This document shows, in pieces, positions 7,089 through 14,427 of a stretch of DNA of 30,766 nt. A model generated the notes under the pieces. It was given only the letters and a program-made list of their open reading frames with translations. It did not search any database and was not told the DNA's origin. Where the stretch lies: positions 1 to 30,766 of the forward strand of contig DASZZY010000090.1 of assembly GCA_036260395.1 (NCBI GenBank), in the 5' to 3' direction. The DNA comes from DASZZY01 sp036260395. GTDB taxonomy: Bacteria; Actinomycetota; UBA4738; CALAEC01. Within the stretch, counting starts at the first letter, position 1. Each line of letters begins with the position of its first letter. The position numbers and the translations under genes were made by a program.

Positions 7089-8537
7089 GTGGCCACCCCC
7101 GTGACCATGCCCCAGCTCGGCGAGACCGTGGTCGAGGGCACGATCGTCAAGTGGCTGAAGAGCGAGGGCGACTCGGTTGAGCGCGACGAGCCCCTGTTCG
7201 AGATCTCCACCGACAAGGTCGATACGGAGGTCCCCTCGCCGATGGCCGGCGTCCTCAAGGAGATCAAGGTCCAGGAGGGCGAGACCGTCGAGGTCGGGAC
7301 GGAGCTCGCCGTGATCGACGAGGGCGGCGCCGCCGGAGGCGACGGCCAGGCCGCGCCGGAGCCCGAGCGGGAGGCGGCCGCGGGCGCGGCGGCAACCGCC
7401 GAGCCGGAGGCCGAGCCGGCCGACCAGGCCCCTCCCGCGGAGCCCGAGGCCGCGACCCCGAAGCAGGCCCCGACGGAGGAGCCGGCCAGGGAGCCGGCCC
7501 GGGCACCGGCGCCCGAGCGGGGCCCCGCCCCCGCCTCCGCGCCCGCGGCGGCCGCCGAGCGTCCAGCGCCGGCGGAGCGGGGCCCGCGGAGCCACATCCT
7601 CTCTCCGCTGGTCCGCCGCCTGGCGGACGAGCACGGGATCGACCTGTCGCGCGTCCAGGGCACCGGCACCGGCGGCAGGATCACCAAGAAGGACATCACG
7701 GCGGTCATCGAGGCCGGCCCTCAGCCCGTCGCCGCGCCGGCGGCCGAGGCGGAGCCCGCCCCGCAGCCGGCGCCCGCGGCCCCCCAGGCGCCCCCGCGCG
7801 TCGCGGCGGCCTCGGCGGAGGAGCGCGAGGAGGTCGTCCAGCTCTCCCACATCCGCCGGCGGATCGCCGAGAACATGACCGCGGTCCTCCAGAACACGGC
7901 GCGGGCCTGGAACCTCGTCGAGATCAACGTGGAGAACATCGTCCGGCTGCGGGCCGGGGCGAAGGACCGGTTCCGCGAGCGAGAGGGGTTCTCACTCACC
8001 TACATGCCGTTCCTGGCCCGGGCGGTCTGCGACGCCCTGCTGGCGTTCCCGGACGTCAACGCCCGCCTCGACCTCCAGGCCGGGACGGCGACCTACCGCC
8101 GCTACGTCAACCTCGGCATCGCCGTGTCGTACGAGGACGGGCTCATCGTCCCGGTCGTCCGCGGAGCGGACGAGATGAACGTCGTGGGCCTGGCCCGGGC
8201 CATCAACGACGTCGCGGGGCGGGCGCGGGCCAAGAAGCTCAAGCCGGACGAGGTCCACGGAGGGACGTTCACGATCACGAACCCCGGCCCGTTCGGCTCG
8301 CTGATCAGCGTCCCGATCATGAACCCCGGCGAGACCGCGATCCTGGCCTTCGACGCCATCGAGAAGCGCCCGGTGGTGATCGACGACGCCCTCGCGGTCC
8401 GGCACATGGTGTACCTGTCGATGTCGTGGGACCACCGGATGATCGACGGGGCCGTGGCCGCCCAGTTCCTGGGACGGCTGAAGCAGAACCTCGAGGGGTG
8501 GGACTTCACGCCGGAGGTCCAGGGCTACCTTGCGTGA
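7089..8537 (+). CDS. Dihydrolipoamide acyltransferase (E2) of a 2-oxoacid dehydrogenase complex
   Basis: Core of the complex: carries the swinging lipoyl arm and transfers the acyl group to CoA. 482 residues. Domain order: one lipoyl domain at residues 1-80 with the lipoyl lysine Lys43 in ISTDKVDTEV; a long Ala/Pro/Glu linker at about 82-165; an E3-binding domain in ILSPLVRRLADEHGIDLSRV and GTGTGGRITKKDI; a second Ala/Pro linker; then the catalytic domain from about 250 with SWDHRMIDGAVAAQFL holding the active-site histidine. The GTG start at 7089 has GGAGG just upstream. The lipoyl sequence resembles branched-chain or succinyl types. With the branched-chain-like E1 genes at 12047-14049, a branched-chain 2-oxoacid dehydrogenase is most likely, but pyruvate cannot be excluded. 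Confidence 0.94.
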   Translation: MATPVTMPQLGETVVEGTIVKWLKSEGDSVERDEPLFEISTDKVDTEVPSPMAGVLKEIKVQEGETVEVGTELAVIDEGGAAGGDGQAAPEPEREAAAGAAATAEPEAEPADQAPPAEPEAATPKQAPTEEPAREPARAPAPERGPAPASAPAAAAERPAPAERGPRSHILSPLVRRLADEHGIDLSRVQGTGTGGRITKKDITAVIEAGPQPVAAPAAEAEPAPQPAPAAPQAPPRVAAASAEEREEVVQLSHIRRRIAENMTAVLQNTARAWNLVEINVENIVRLRAGAKDRFREREGFSLTYMPFLARAVCDALLAFPDVNARLDLQAGTATYRRYVNLGIAVSYEDGLIVPVVRGADEMNVVGLARAINDVAGRARAKKLKPDEVHGGTFTITNPGPFGSLISVPIMNPGETAILAFDAIEKRPVVIDDALAVRHMVYLSMSWDHRMIDGAVAAQFLGRLKQNLEGWDFTPEVQGYLA

Positions 8538-9225
8538 CGGCTGGCTGCTCACGCCCGGGCAGGTCCCCTACCGCGCGGCGTACGAGGCGATGCACGACCT
8601 CGCCGCCCGGCGGGCGGCCGGCGCGGTCCCGGACACCCTGATCCTGCTGGAGCACCCGCCCGTCTACACCGCGGGCCGGCGTACCGATCGAGCGCACCTC
8701 CTCCTCACCGAGGAGGACGCCGCCCGCTCCGGCGCGGAGCTCCACGAGGTGGACCGGGGCGGCAGCGTGACGTTCCACGGGCCCGGGCAGCTGGTGGGCT
8801 ATCCGATCCTCCATCTGGGGCCGGCCCCCGACGTGGTTGCCTACCTCCGCGACGTGGAGGAGGCGGTGATCCGCGCATGCGCCGATCTCGGCGTCCGCGT
8901 CGGCCGGTCCGACGGCCATACCGGGGTGTGGTCCGGCAGCCGGAAGGTGTGCGCGATCGGGGTGCGTGTCAGCCGCGGGGTGACGCTCCACGGGTTCGCG
9001 CTGAACTGCGCCACCGATCTGGCCTGGTTCGGCGCCATCGTGCCCTGCGGGCTCCCGGACCGTGGGGTCACATCCCTGACCGAGCTGGCCGGCCGCCCGG
9101 TCACGGTGGAGGAGGCGCTCCCCGTGGTACGGGCCAGGTTCGAGGAGGTGTTCGGCCTGCGGCTGTCGCCGCCTACGGGCGTCGGGGCTGGCGCTCTCCG
9201 GGCGTCGGCGCCGGCTCCTGCGTAG
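8530..9225 (+). CDS. lipB: Octanoyl-[acyl-carrier-protein] transferase, lipoate biosynthesis
   Basis: Moves octanoate from ACP to the target lysine of lipoyl domains, the first step of lipoate synthesis; LipA then inserts sulphur. 231 residues. Family motifs present: LLEHPPVYTAGRRTD, EVDRGGSVTFHGPGQLVGYP, catalytic Lys139 in SRKVCAIGVRVSRGVTLHG and catalytic Cys173 in FGAIVPCGLPDRGVTSL. The TTG start at 8530 overlaps the end of the E2 gene by 8 bases, so it is translated from the E2 message without a clear ribosome binding site of its own. Its substrate, the E2 lipoyl domain, is encoded immediately upstream. The 3' end overlaps the convergent membrane-protein gene by 53 bases. Confidence 0.96.
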   Translation: MRDGWLLTPGQVPYRAAYEAMHDLAARRAAGAVPDTLILLEHPPVYTAGRRTDRAHLLLTEEDAARSGAELHEVDRGGSVTFHGPGQLVGYPILHLGPAPDVVAYLRDVEEAVIRACADLGVRVGRSDGHTGVWSGSRKVCAIGVRVSRGVTLHGFALNCATDLAWFGAIVPCGLPDRGVTSLTELAGRPVTVEEALPVVRARFEEVFGLRLSPPTGVGAGALRASAPAPA

Positions 9226-9724
9226 ACGGCGCGCCGGGCTGAGGGGCCCCGACCGTCCGCCGGCGCTGGTTCAGGAAGACCCCGGCCAGCACGAGGATCG
9301 CCAGCACCACGAGCGCCAGCACGATGAGCGTGACCAGCCACCCCTGGGGCGTCGCCGTCTCCTCCAGGATGACCTGCGTGCTCAGCGTGGCCGGTTCCTC
9401 CTCCTCGCTGGTTCCCACGGCGCGCAGGGTGTGCCGGCCCGGGGCCGCGTCCTCGGGGATCCCGATCTCCGTGGAGAACCCGCCCTCGTCGCGGACCGTG
9501 GTGGCCGACAGCGGCGTCCCGTCGAACTCGATCCGGACCCGGGTCCCGGCCTGCCATCCCTCGCCCTCCACGACCAGGACCGTCCCGGGCGCCACCACGT
9601 CGTCGACCGCCCTGAACGTCAGGGGCTGGCCCTCCTGGGCCGCGGCGGGCGATGTGAGCAGCAGGAGTAACGCGAACGCCGCGGGCCGGGCCGGCGCGAG
9701 GCGAGGGAGGGTGCGGCGAGGCAC
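9173..9724 (-). CDS. Membrane-anchored extracytoplasmic Ig-like protein, function unknown
   Basis: 183 residues from the GTG at 9722-9724. The start gives a clean signal peptide: PRRTLPRLAPARP, then AAFALLLLLTSPAAAQ. A single beta-rich domain follows (LTFRAVDDVVAPGTVLVVEG, GWQAGTRVRIEFDGTPL, GRHTLRAVG), resembling IPT/TIG or bacterial Ig-like folds. A single membrane helix comes next (GWLVTLIVLALVVLAILVLA), then a short basic, Pro-rich cytoplasmic tail. The layout is that of a small surface protein held by a C-terminal helix. Upstream GGGCAGGA is a weak ribosome binding site. The last 53 bases overlap lipB on the other strand. No enzyme motif seen. Confidence 0.75.
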   Translation of the reverse strand: MPRRTLPRLAPARPAAFALLLLLTSPAAAQEGQPLTFRAVDDVVAPGTVLVVEGEGWQAGTRVRIEFDGTPLSATTVRDEGGFSTEIGIPEDAAPGRHTLRAVGTSEEEEPATLSTQVILEETATPQGWLVTLIVLALVVLAILVLAGVFLNQRRRTVGAPQPGAPSTQEPAPTPGERQPRRP

Positions 9725-9851
9725 GTCCTGCCCTTTCCCGCACGCGGGGGCGGCGAAACGCGCGATGATTGGCTCGCTGTGCCGGGGGGATAATCGGAGG
9801 AAGCCGTCGATCGCTTCTCGAGCGCACGGATGATCCACGAAAGGAGCCGGC

Positions 9852-10472
9852 ATGCCAGCGCACTCGCATGGGGACGTCTCGCACGATCACCCGGACGCCG
9901 CGCCCGGGCACACCCACGACCCCACGCCCGAGACCGCGCCGGTCTCAACGACGCCGCCGCCGGGCGAGCCGACCGAGCCCGTGGCCGGCCCGACGGCCGC
10001 CCCCTCGGCGGCCGGGGTTGCGACCACGACCTTCATCCTGCGAGCCGTCCTCACGGTTGCCGGCGCCGCCGGGATCATCGGCGGCGCGTTCCTCGGGTGG
10101 CTGCAGTTCGACGGCCAGACGGGCGCCGAGGGAACCCGGGCCCCGGTGGCGGTCTTCTGGTCGAACCTCACCGACGTGGACCCGGCGACGTTCACGACGT
10201 CCGCGGGACTGGTCCTGATCGTCCTGGGGCTCGCGGCGCTGATCGGGCTGGCCCTGCCCACGGGGTGGCTGACGCGCCTGGCGGGGGCGCTGGCCATCAT
10301 CGCCTTCGGCCTGTTCCTCATCAGCATCATCCGGGTCTCCGCGGAGGACGTCGGCGTGGAGCTTGGATTGGGCAACGTCGGGATCGGCATGTGGCTCATC
10401 CTGGCGGGAGGCGTCCTGGCCGTGGTCGGCGGGTTCTTCGGGGCCCGTCCCCGTCCGGTCGCCATGGCATGA
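9852..10472 (+). CDS. Four-helix membrane protein with histidine-rich N-terminus, paralogue A
   Basis: 206 residues, ATG with AAAGGAG 6 bases upstream. The N-terminus is rich in His and Asp (HSHGDVSHDHPDAAPGHTHD), followed by a Pro/Thr linker and four hydrophobic segments: AVLTVAGAAGIIGGAFLGWL, GLVLIVLGLAALIGLALP, LAGALAIIAFGLFLISII and MWLILAGGVLAVVGGFFGA. The histidine cluster looks able to bind Zn, Ni, Cu or Co, but no transport motif is visible. The next gene is a paralogue in the same order and strand, 28 bases downstream, so the two are a tandem duplication in one operon. Unknown function. Confidence 0.8.
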   Translation: MPAHSHGDVSHDHPDAAPGHTHDPTPETAPVSTTPPPGEPTEPVAGPTAAPSAAGVATTTFILRAVLTVAGAAGIIGGAFLGWLQFDGQTGAEGTRAPVAVFWSNLTDVDPATFTTSAGLVLIVLGLAALIGLALPTGWLTRLAGALAIIAFGLFLISIIRVSAEDVGVELGLGNVGIGMWLILAGGVLAVVGGFFGARPRPVAMA

Positions 10473-10500
10473 TCGGTCCGGCCGCGAGAAAGGAGTGACG

Positions 10501-11052
10501 ATGCCGGTGCATTCGCACGGGGACGTCTCGCACGATCACGGCGACGCGGCCCCCGGCCACACCCACGACCGCGTCGCGGCCGCGCCCGACACTGTCCCGG
10601 CCGTGGTGGACGTGGGACCGACCGCGGGAGGCCTGGCGCTCCGGGTGCTCCTGACGCTGCTGGGCGCGGCGGCCATGATCCTCGGCGCCTTCCTCACGTG
10701 GCTGGCCCGCGGCGACACCAGCGCCGCGGGGACGGAGATCGACTGGCGGGTGCTGTTCTTCGGCGACCTGGCCCGCGCCGGGCTGCTGCGCTCGGCGGGC
10801 CTCGTCGTGATCGTCATCGCGCTGCTGGCCGTCCTCGGCCTGGCGCTGCGCCGCGGCTGGTTGACGGTCCTGGCCGGCGTCCTGGGGATCGTCGCGTTCG
10901 CCGTGATGGTCATCCAGGAGTACCGGGCCGACGGCGCCATCGGCAACGTGCGGGTGGGCCTGTGGGTGGTGCTGGCCGGCGCGGTCGCGGCGCTCATCGG
11001 CGGGTTCTTCGCCTCACGCTCCCGCGTGGTGGCCACCACCCGGCCGGCCTGA
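10501..11052 (+). CDS. Four-helix membrane protein with histidine-rich N-terminus, paralogue B
   Basis: 183 residues from the ATG at 10501, preceded by AAAGGAG; this start restores the same N-terminus as paralogue A (HSHGDVSHDHGDAAPGHTHD). Four hydrophobic segments follow: VLLTLLGAAAMILGAFLTWL, GLVVIVIALLAVLGLAL, VLAGVLGIVAFAVMVIQ and LWVVLAGAVAALIGGFFAS. The first 23 residues differ from paralogue A at only two positions, whereas the rest has diverged strongly, which argues that the histidine-rich tip is the conserved working part. Converges on the acyltransferase gene with an 8-base gap. Function unknown. Confidence 0.8.
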   Translation: MPVHSHGDVSHDHGDAAPGHTHDRVAAAPDTVPAVVDVGPTAGGLALRVLLTLLGAAAMILGAFLTWLARGDTSAAGTEIDWRVLFFGDLARAGLLRSAGLVVIVIALLAVLGLALRRGWLTVLAGVLGIVAFAVMVIQEYRADGAIGNVRVGLWVVLAGAVAALIGGFFASRSRVVATTRPA

Positions 11053-11060
11053 CGGCGGCG

Positions 11061-11933
11061 TCAGGAGCGGAGCAGGCGCTCGACCTCGGCGCGGAGGGCC
11101 TGGGTCGCGGCGGCCGCCTCCTCCAGCCGCCGCCGCGGGGCATCCACGCGGCCGAGGTCCAACGGCTCCCCGAACGTCACCGAGACCGGGACGCGCCGGG
11201 GCCGCAGCGAGCCGCGTGGCATGGCGTCGCCGGTCCCCCGCACGGCGACCGGGATCAGCGGCGCGCCGGCGGCCAGGGCCACCCACGCCGCGCCCGGCAG
11301 GAAGGGGAGGAAGTCCCGGCTGCGGGTGCCCTCCGGGTACATCCCTAGGAGCATCCCGGCGTCGAGGACCGCCAGCGCGGCGCGCACGGCCGCCAGGTCG
11401 GGCCCCTGGCGGAGCACCGGGAAGCCCCCCAGCACGTGGAAGAACCACGCCCCGAATCGGCCCGTGTAGAGCTCGCGCTTGGCCATGAACCACACCGGGC
11501 GCGGCGAGGCCAGCACGAGGAACGGGATGTCGAGCAGGCTGTCGTGGTTCGACGCGAGCACCGCCGGCCCCGCCTCGGGGACCCGGTCCGCGCCGCGCAC
11601 CTCGAAGCGGTAATACCGGGTGAGCACCGCGCCGAGGACGTCCCGGCCAAGCCACTGGAGATGCCCGATGCCGCGCTTCACGTCGCCGTCGCGGCCGGCC
11701 GTGGCCCCAAGTGCGTCGCCGACGGCCACGGCGGCCTCGTACGGGGTCCGGAGCGGCGCGTCGTCCGAGAGTCGCACGCCGAAGGCTTCCTCGAGCGCGA
11801 ACGCCAGCTCGGCCTGGCCCAGCGAGTCCAGGTCGAGCGGCTGGTCGGGCGCCCGGACCGGCCGTCCGGCGACCTCCGCGGCGATCTCCCGCACCCGGGT
11901 GTCGACGTCCCGAGCCCACTCCACGGCGCTCAC
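11061..11933 (-). CDS. Acyl carrier domain fused to 1-acylglycerol-3-phosphate acyltransferase (PlsC-like)
   Basis: 290 residues in two parts. Residues 1-77 are a small acyl-carrier-type domain with the phosphopantetheine serine Ser37 in LDLDSLGQAELAFALEE. Residues 90-290 are a PlsC-type acyltransferase with the catalytic NHDSLLD (His130, Asp135), the glycerol-phosphate motif YPEGTRSRD and IPVAVRG. The predicted job is acyl transfer in membrane lipid synthesis, perhaps from an acyl chain held on its own carrier domain; that coupling is inference. Two starts are possible: GTG at 11931-11933, or GTG at 11922-11924. The second lies 7 bases after a TACAGT -10 (11932-11937) and would be leaderless, giving 287 residues. 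Divergent from the E1 alpha gene. Confidence 0.9.
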   Translation of the reverse strand: MSAVEWARDVDTRVREIAAEVAGRPVRAPDQPLDLDSLGQAELAFALEEAFGVRLSDDAPLRTPYEAAVAVGDALGATAGRDGDVKRGIGHLQWLGRDVLGAVLTRYYRFEVRGADRVPEAGPAVLASNHDSLLDIPFLVLASPRPVWFMAKRELYTGRFGAWFFHVLGGFPVLRQGPDLAAVRAALAVLDAGMLLGMYPEGTRSRDFLPFLPGAAWVALAAGAPLIPVAVRGTGDAMPRGSLRPRRVPVSVTFGEPLDLGRVDAPRRRLEEAAAATQALRAEVERLLRS

Positions 11934-11982
11934 TGTACGTGGCGGCGGCCGGCGCCGGCGGAGGGCCGCCGCGGCCCGATGC

Positions 11983-11988
11983 TAGAAT
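11983..11988 (+). promoter_or_regulatory. Candidate -10 of the E1 alpha/beta operon
   Basis: TAGAAT on the plus strand, about 58 bases upstream of the GTG at 12047; the implied leader carries a strong GAGGAGGT ribosome binding site at 12033-12040. No convincing -35 hexamer seen. Confidence 0.4.
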
Positions 11989-12046
11989 CGCCCTGGTCGG
12001 CCGCATGCAGGCCGGCGCGCCTACCCGCTCACGAGGAGGTAGCACG

Positions 12047-13063
12047 GTGTCCCAACGGGTGAAGGAGGCGGCCGACCGGCACTCCCCGCTCGGCCTCACC
12101 GAGGACGACCTTCGCCGCATGTACCGGACGATGGTCACCGCCCGGCTGTGCGACGAGGCCCAGTTCCGCCTGAACCGCCAGGGCCGCGCGCCCTTCGTCG
12201 TCCCGGTATCTGGACACGAGGGCTGTCAGGTGGCCACCGCCTGGCCGCTCACCCGCGGCAAGGACATCTTCGTTCCCTACTACCGCGACATGGCGGTCTG
12301 CCTGGTGGCCGGGATGACCCCGAAGGACGTGTTCCTGGGCGTCTTCGGCAAGGCCGACGACCCGTCCTCGGGCGGGCGGCAGATGCCGGCGCACTGGGGG
12401 TCCCGGCGGCTGGGGATCATCTCCGGCTCGTCCCCGATCGCCACCCAGGTCCCCCACGCCTCGGGGATCGCCTACGCCATGAAGTACCGGGGCGAGGACG
12501 CCGTGGTGGCATCGTGGTTCGGCGACGGCGCCACCAGCGAGGGCGACTGGCACGAGGCCCTCAACTTCGCGGGGATCCACAAGCTGCCCGTGGTGTTCGT
12601 GTGCGAGAACAACCTCTACGCGATCTCGGTGCCGCTCTCGAAGCAGGCCGGGATCAGCGAGCTGGCGCTCCGCGCCGAGGGTTACGGCTTCTCCGGCCAG
12701 ACGGTCGACGGCAACGACGCGTTCGCCTGTTACGAGGCCATGAAGGCCGCCGTCGACCGGGCCCGCGACGGCGGCGGTCCCACGCTGATCGAGTGCATGA
12801 CGTACCGGTTCCACCCGCACACCTCGGACGACGACGACCGGACCTACCGGACCCGGGAGGAGGTCGAGGAGGCCAAGCGCAAGGACGCCCTGGTGATCTT
12901 CGGGGGCTACCTCAAGGACGTCGGGCTGATCGACGACGACGGCATCGAGTCGCTGCGCGCCGAGCTGAAGGCCGAGGTCGACGCGGCCGTCGACGAGGCC
13001 TGGAACGCCGCCGACCCCGACCCGGAGTCCGCGCTCCGCCACGTGTTCGCGGAGGAATCGTGA
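12047..13063 (+). CDS. bkdA: 2-oxoacid dehydrogenase E1 component, alpha subunit (branched-chain type)
   Basis: Thiamine-diphosphate enzyme that decarboxylates a 2-oxoacid and acylates the E2 lipoyl arm, as an alpha2beta2 tetramer with the next gene product. 338 residues from GTG 12047, which follows GAGGAGGT at good spacing. The ThDP/Mg motif runs from GDGATSEGDWHEALNFAG (Gly159 onward) to CENN (Asn188-Asn189). RFHPHTSDDDDRTYRTREEV is the phosphorylation-loop region and looks like branched-chain rather than pyruvate E1 alpha. The stop overlaps the ATG of the beta subunit by one base (TGATG), so the subunits are translationally coupled. E2 and E3 partners are at 5662-8537. The gene symbol is a family-level suggestion. 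Confidence 0.93.
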   Translation: MSQRVKEAADRHSPLGLTEDDLRRMYRTMVTARLCDEAQFRLNRQGRAPFVVPVSGHEGCQVATAWPLTRGKDIFVPYYRDMAVCLVAGMTPKDVFLGVFGKADDPSSGGRQMPAHWGSRRLGIISGSSPIATQVPHASGIAYAMKYRGEDAVVASWFGDGATSEGDWHEALNFAGIHKLPVVFVCENNLYAISVPLSKQAGISELALRAEGYGFSGQTVDGNDAFACYEAMKAAVDRARDGGGPTLIECMTYRFHPHTSDDDDRTYRTREEVEEAKRKDALVIFGGYLKDVGLIDDDGIESLRAELKAEVDAAVDEAWNAADPDPESALRHVFAEES

Positions 13064-14049
13064 TGGCCGAGAAGAACATCGTCAACACGATCCACGACAC
13101 CCTGTGGGAGGAGATGAAGGCCGACGACCGCGTCCTGATCCTCGGGGAGGACGTCGGGGCCCGGGGCGGGGTGTTCCGGGTCACGGCCGGGTTCATGGAC
13201 GAGTTCGGCGAGCAGCGGGTCATCGACACGCCGCTCGCGGAGTCCTCCATCGTCGGCGTGGCGATCGGGATGGCGCTGCACGGCCTCCTTCCGGTGGCCG
13301 AGATCCAGTTCGCCGACTTCATCCATCCGGCGTTCGACCAGCTCGTCTCGGAGGCCGCCCGCCTGCGGTACCGCTCGAACGGCGACTTCGGCGTTCCCAT
13401 GGTGGTGCGGGCCCCGTGGGGCGGAGGGGTTCACGGGGCGCTGTACCACTCGCAGTCGATCGAGGGCTTCTACGGGCACGTGCCGGGGCTGAAGGTGGTC
13501 ATCCCGTCGACCCCGCACGACGCCAAGGGCCTGCTCCGCGCGGCGATCCGCGATCCCGACCCGGTGCTGTTCCTCGAGCACAAGAAGACCTACCGGCTGA
13601 TCAAGGGCGAGGTCCCCGACGATGCGTACGAGGTCCCGATCGGGCCCGCGGACGTGAAGCGCGAGGGGCAGGACCTCACGTGCGTGGCCTACGGCCTGAT
13701 GCTCCACTACTGCCTCGAGGCCGCCGCCAAGCTCCAGGAGGAGGACGGCGTGTCCGTCGAGGTGGTCGACGTCCGGACGATCGCGCCGCTCGACCGCCAG
13801 ACGATCCTCGAGTCGGTGCGGAAGACCGGGAAGGCCATGGTGGTCTACGAGGACAACCGGACGTACGGCGCGGGCGCGGAGATCGTGGCCACGATCGCCG
13901 AGGAGGCCATGTTCGACCTCGACGGGCCGCTGGTCCGGGTGGGTGGCCCGGACATCCCGGCGATGCCGTTCTCCGGGCCGCTCGAGCACTTCTACATGCC
14001 GGACGCCGAGGAGATCCACCGGGCCATGAAGGAGCTGGCCGCCTTCTAG
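13063..14049 (+). CDS. bkdB: 2-oxoacid dehydrogenase E1 component, beta subunit (branched-chain type)
   Basis: Partner of the alpha subunit; completes the ThDP site and forms the dimer interface. 328 residues, normal length. Recognisable segments: ILGEDVGARGGVFRVTAGF with the conserved glutamate, RVIDTPLAESSIVGVAIGMA, AEIQFADFIHPAFDQLVSEA, PWGGGVHGALYHSQSIEGFY, VVIPSTPHDAKGLL and, in the transketolase C-terminal domain, VEVVDVRTIAPLDRQTILES. Starts on the ATG overlapping the alpha stop. The 3' end is followed by a small hairpin and a convergent small gene. Gene symbol by family only. Confidence 0.94.
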   Translation: MAEKNIVNTIHDTLWEEMKADDRVLILGEDVGARGGVFRVTAGFMDEFGEQRVIDTPLAESSIVGVAIGMALHGLLPVAEIQFADFIHPAFDQLVSEAARLRYRSNGDFGVPMVVRAPWGGGVHGALYHSQSIEGFYGHVPGLKVVIPSTPHDAKGLLRAAIRDPDPVLFLEHKKTYRLIKGEVPDDAYEVPIGPADVKREGQDLTCVAYGLMLHYCLEAAAKLQEEDGVSVEVVDVRTIAPLDRQTILESVRKTGKAMVVYEDNRTYGAGAEIVATIAEEAMFDLDGPLVRVGGPDIPAMPFSGPLEHFYMPDAEEIHRAMKELAAF

Positions 14050-14067
14050 ATCGGTCCCTTCCCGATC
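14049..14067. terminator. Possible weak bidirectional terminator hairpin
   Basis: GATCGG (14049-14054) and CCGATC (14062-14067) form a 6-base stem with a 7-base loop exactly between the convergent stops of the E1 beta gene and the small tryptophan-rich gene. There is no run of T after it, so termination efficiency is doubtful. Confidence 0.3.
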
Positions 14068-14299
14068 AGTCGAAGTCGCGGCGCTCCCACCACAGGATCC
14101 ACCGGTCGCCGGACAGCTGGCCGCTCTGGAAAGGCTCGGGACGCGGGCGGCCGTCGTGTGCGAGCTCCCGGACGGTGCCGTCGTCCAGGATCACGGCGAC
14201 CACCCGGGGGCCGGGCGCCGGGCGGGCCGCGCGGCCACGGCGCTCGAAGGGGAGCACCCTGGCTCCGTGGGTCTGCTCAGGCATGACTCGGGCTGCCAT
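14066..14299 (-). CDS. Small tryptophan-rich protein, paralogue of the protein at 28472-28687; unknown function
   Basis: 77 residues, ATG at 14297-14299 with GGAGGTG upstream. The conserved part is the second half: VVAVILDDGTVRELAHDG, a short linker, then SGQLSGDRWILWWERRDFD. The protein at 28472-28687 shows the same pattern (VAEILSDGTVR, then SGQVSGNGWVLWWQRR), so the two are paralogues of an unrecognised family, perhaps a small beta-sheet fold. The N-terminus is basic, Ala/Pro-rich and probably disordered. Its promoter (TAGACT at 14336-14341 on the minus strand) is flanked by two palindromes, which suggests tight repression by a TetR-like regulator. Divergent from lipA. Confidence 0.75.
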   Translation of the reverse strand: MAARVMPEQTHGARVLPFERRGRAARPAPGPRVVAVILDDGTVRELAHDGRPRPEPFQSGQLSGDRWILWWERRDFD

Positions 14300-14320
14300 C
14301 GGAGGTACACCTCCTCTCCT

Positions 14321-14356
14321 GACTGACCGTCGGTCAGTCTACATGACCAGCGGTCA
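14321..14356. promoter_or_regulatory. Two tandem TetR-type operators around a -10 element
   Basis: Palindrome 1 at 14321-14339 has perfect 9-base arms about one T (GACTGACCG, T, CGGTCAGTC). Palindrome 2 at 14344-14356 is TGACC AGC GGTCA. Their centres, 14330 and 14350, lie 20 bases apart, on the same face of the helix. Between and over them is TAGACT (minus, 14336-14341), with TGGAAA (minus, 14359-14364) 17 bases upstream of it as a possible -35. A repressor here would block the small gene at 14066-14299 and may also affect lipA. Confidence 0.65.
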
Positions 14357-14414
14357 GTTTTCCACCGAGGGGCGATCCCAAACCTCCAGCTCCCTCGGAT
14401 CTCCCCCGCTGGCC

Positions 14415-14420
14415 TAGACT
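14415..14420 (+). promoter_or_regulatory. Candidate -10 for leaderless lipA
   Basis: TAGACT ends 7 bases before the lipA ATG at 14428, and no Shine-Dalgarno sequence lies between, so transcription probably begins at or next to the start codon. Confidence 0.5.
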
Positions 14421-14427
14421 GGGCCCG

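Noticed and set aside
7321..7590. Low-complexity Ala/Pro/Glu stretch as a DNA repeat
   Set aside because: It is the flexible linker of the E2 acyltransferase; no repeated unit at DNA level.
9769..9794. TTGGCT and GATAAT as promoter of the histidine-rich membrane protein genes
   Set aside because: The spacing is only 14 bases, too short for a standard promoter; left unassigned.
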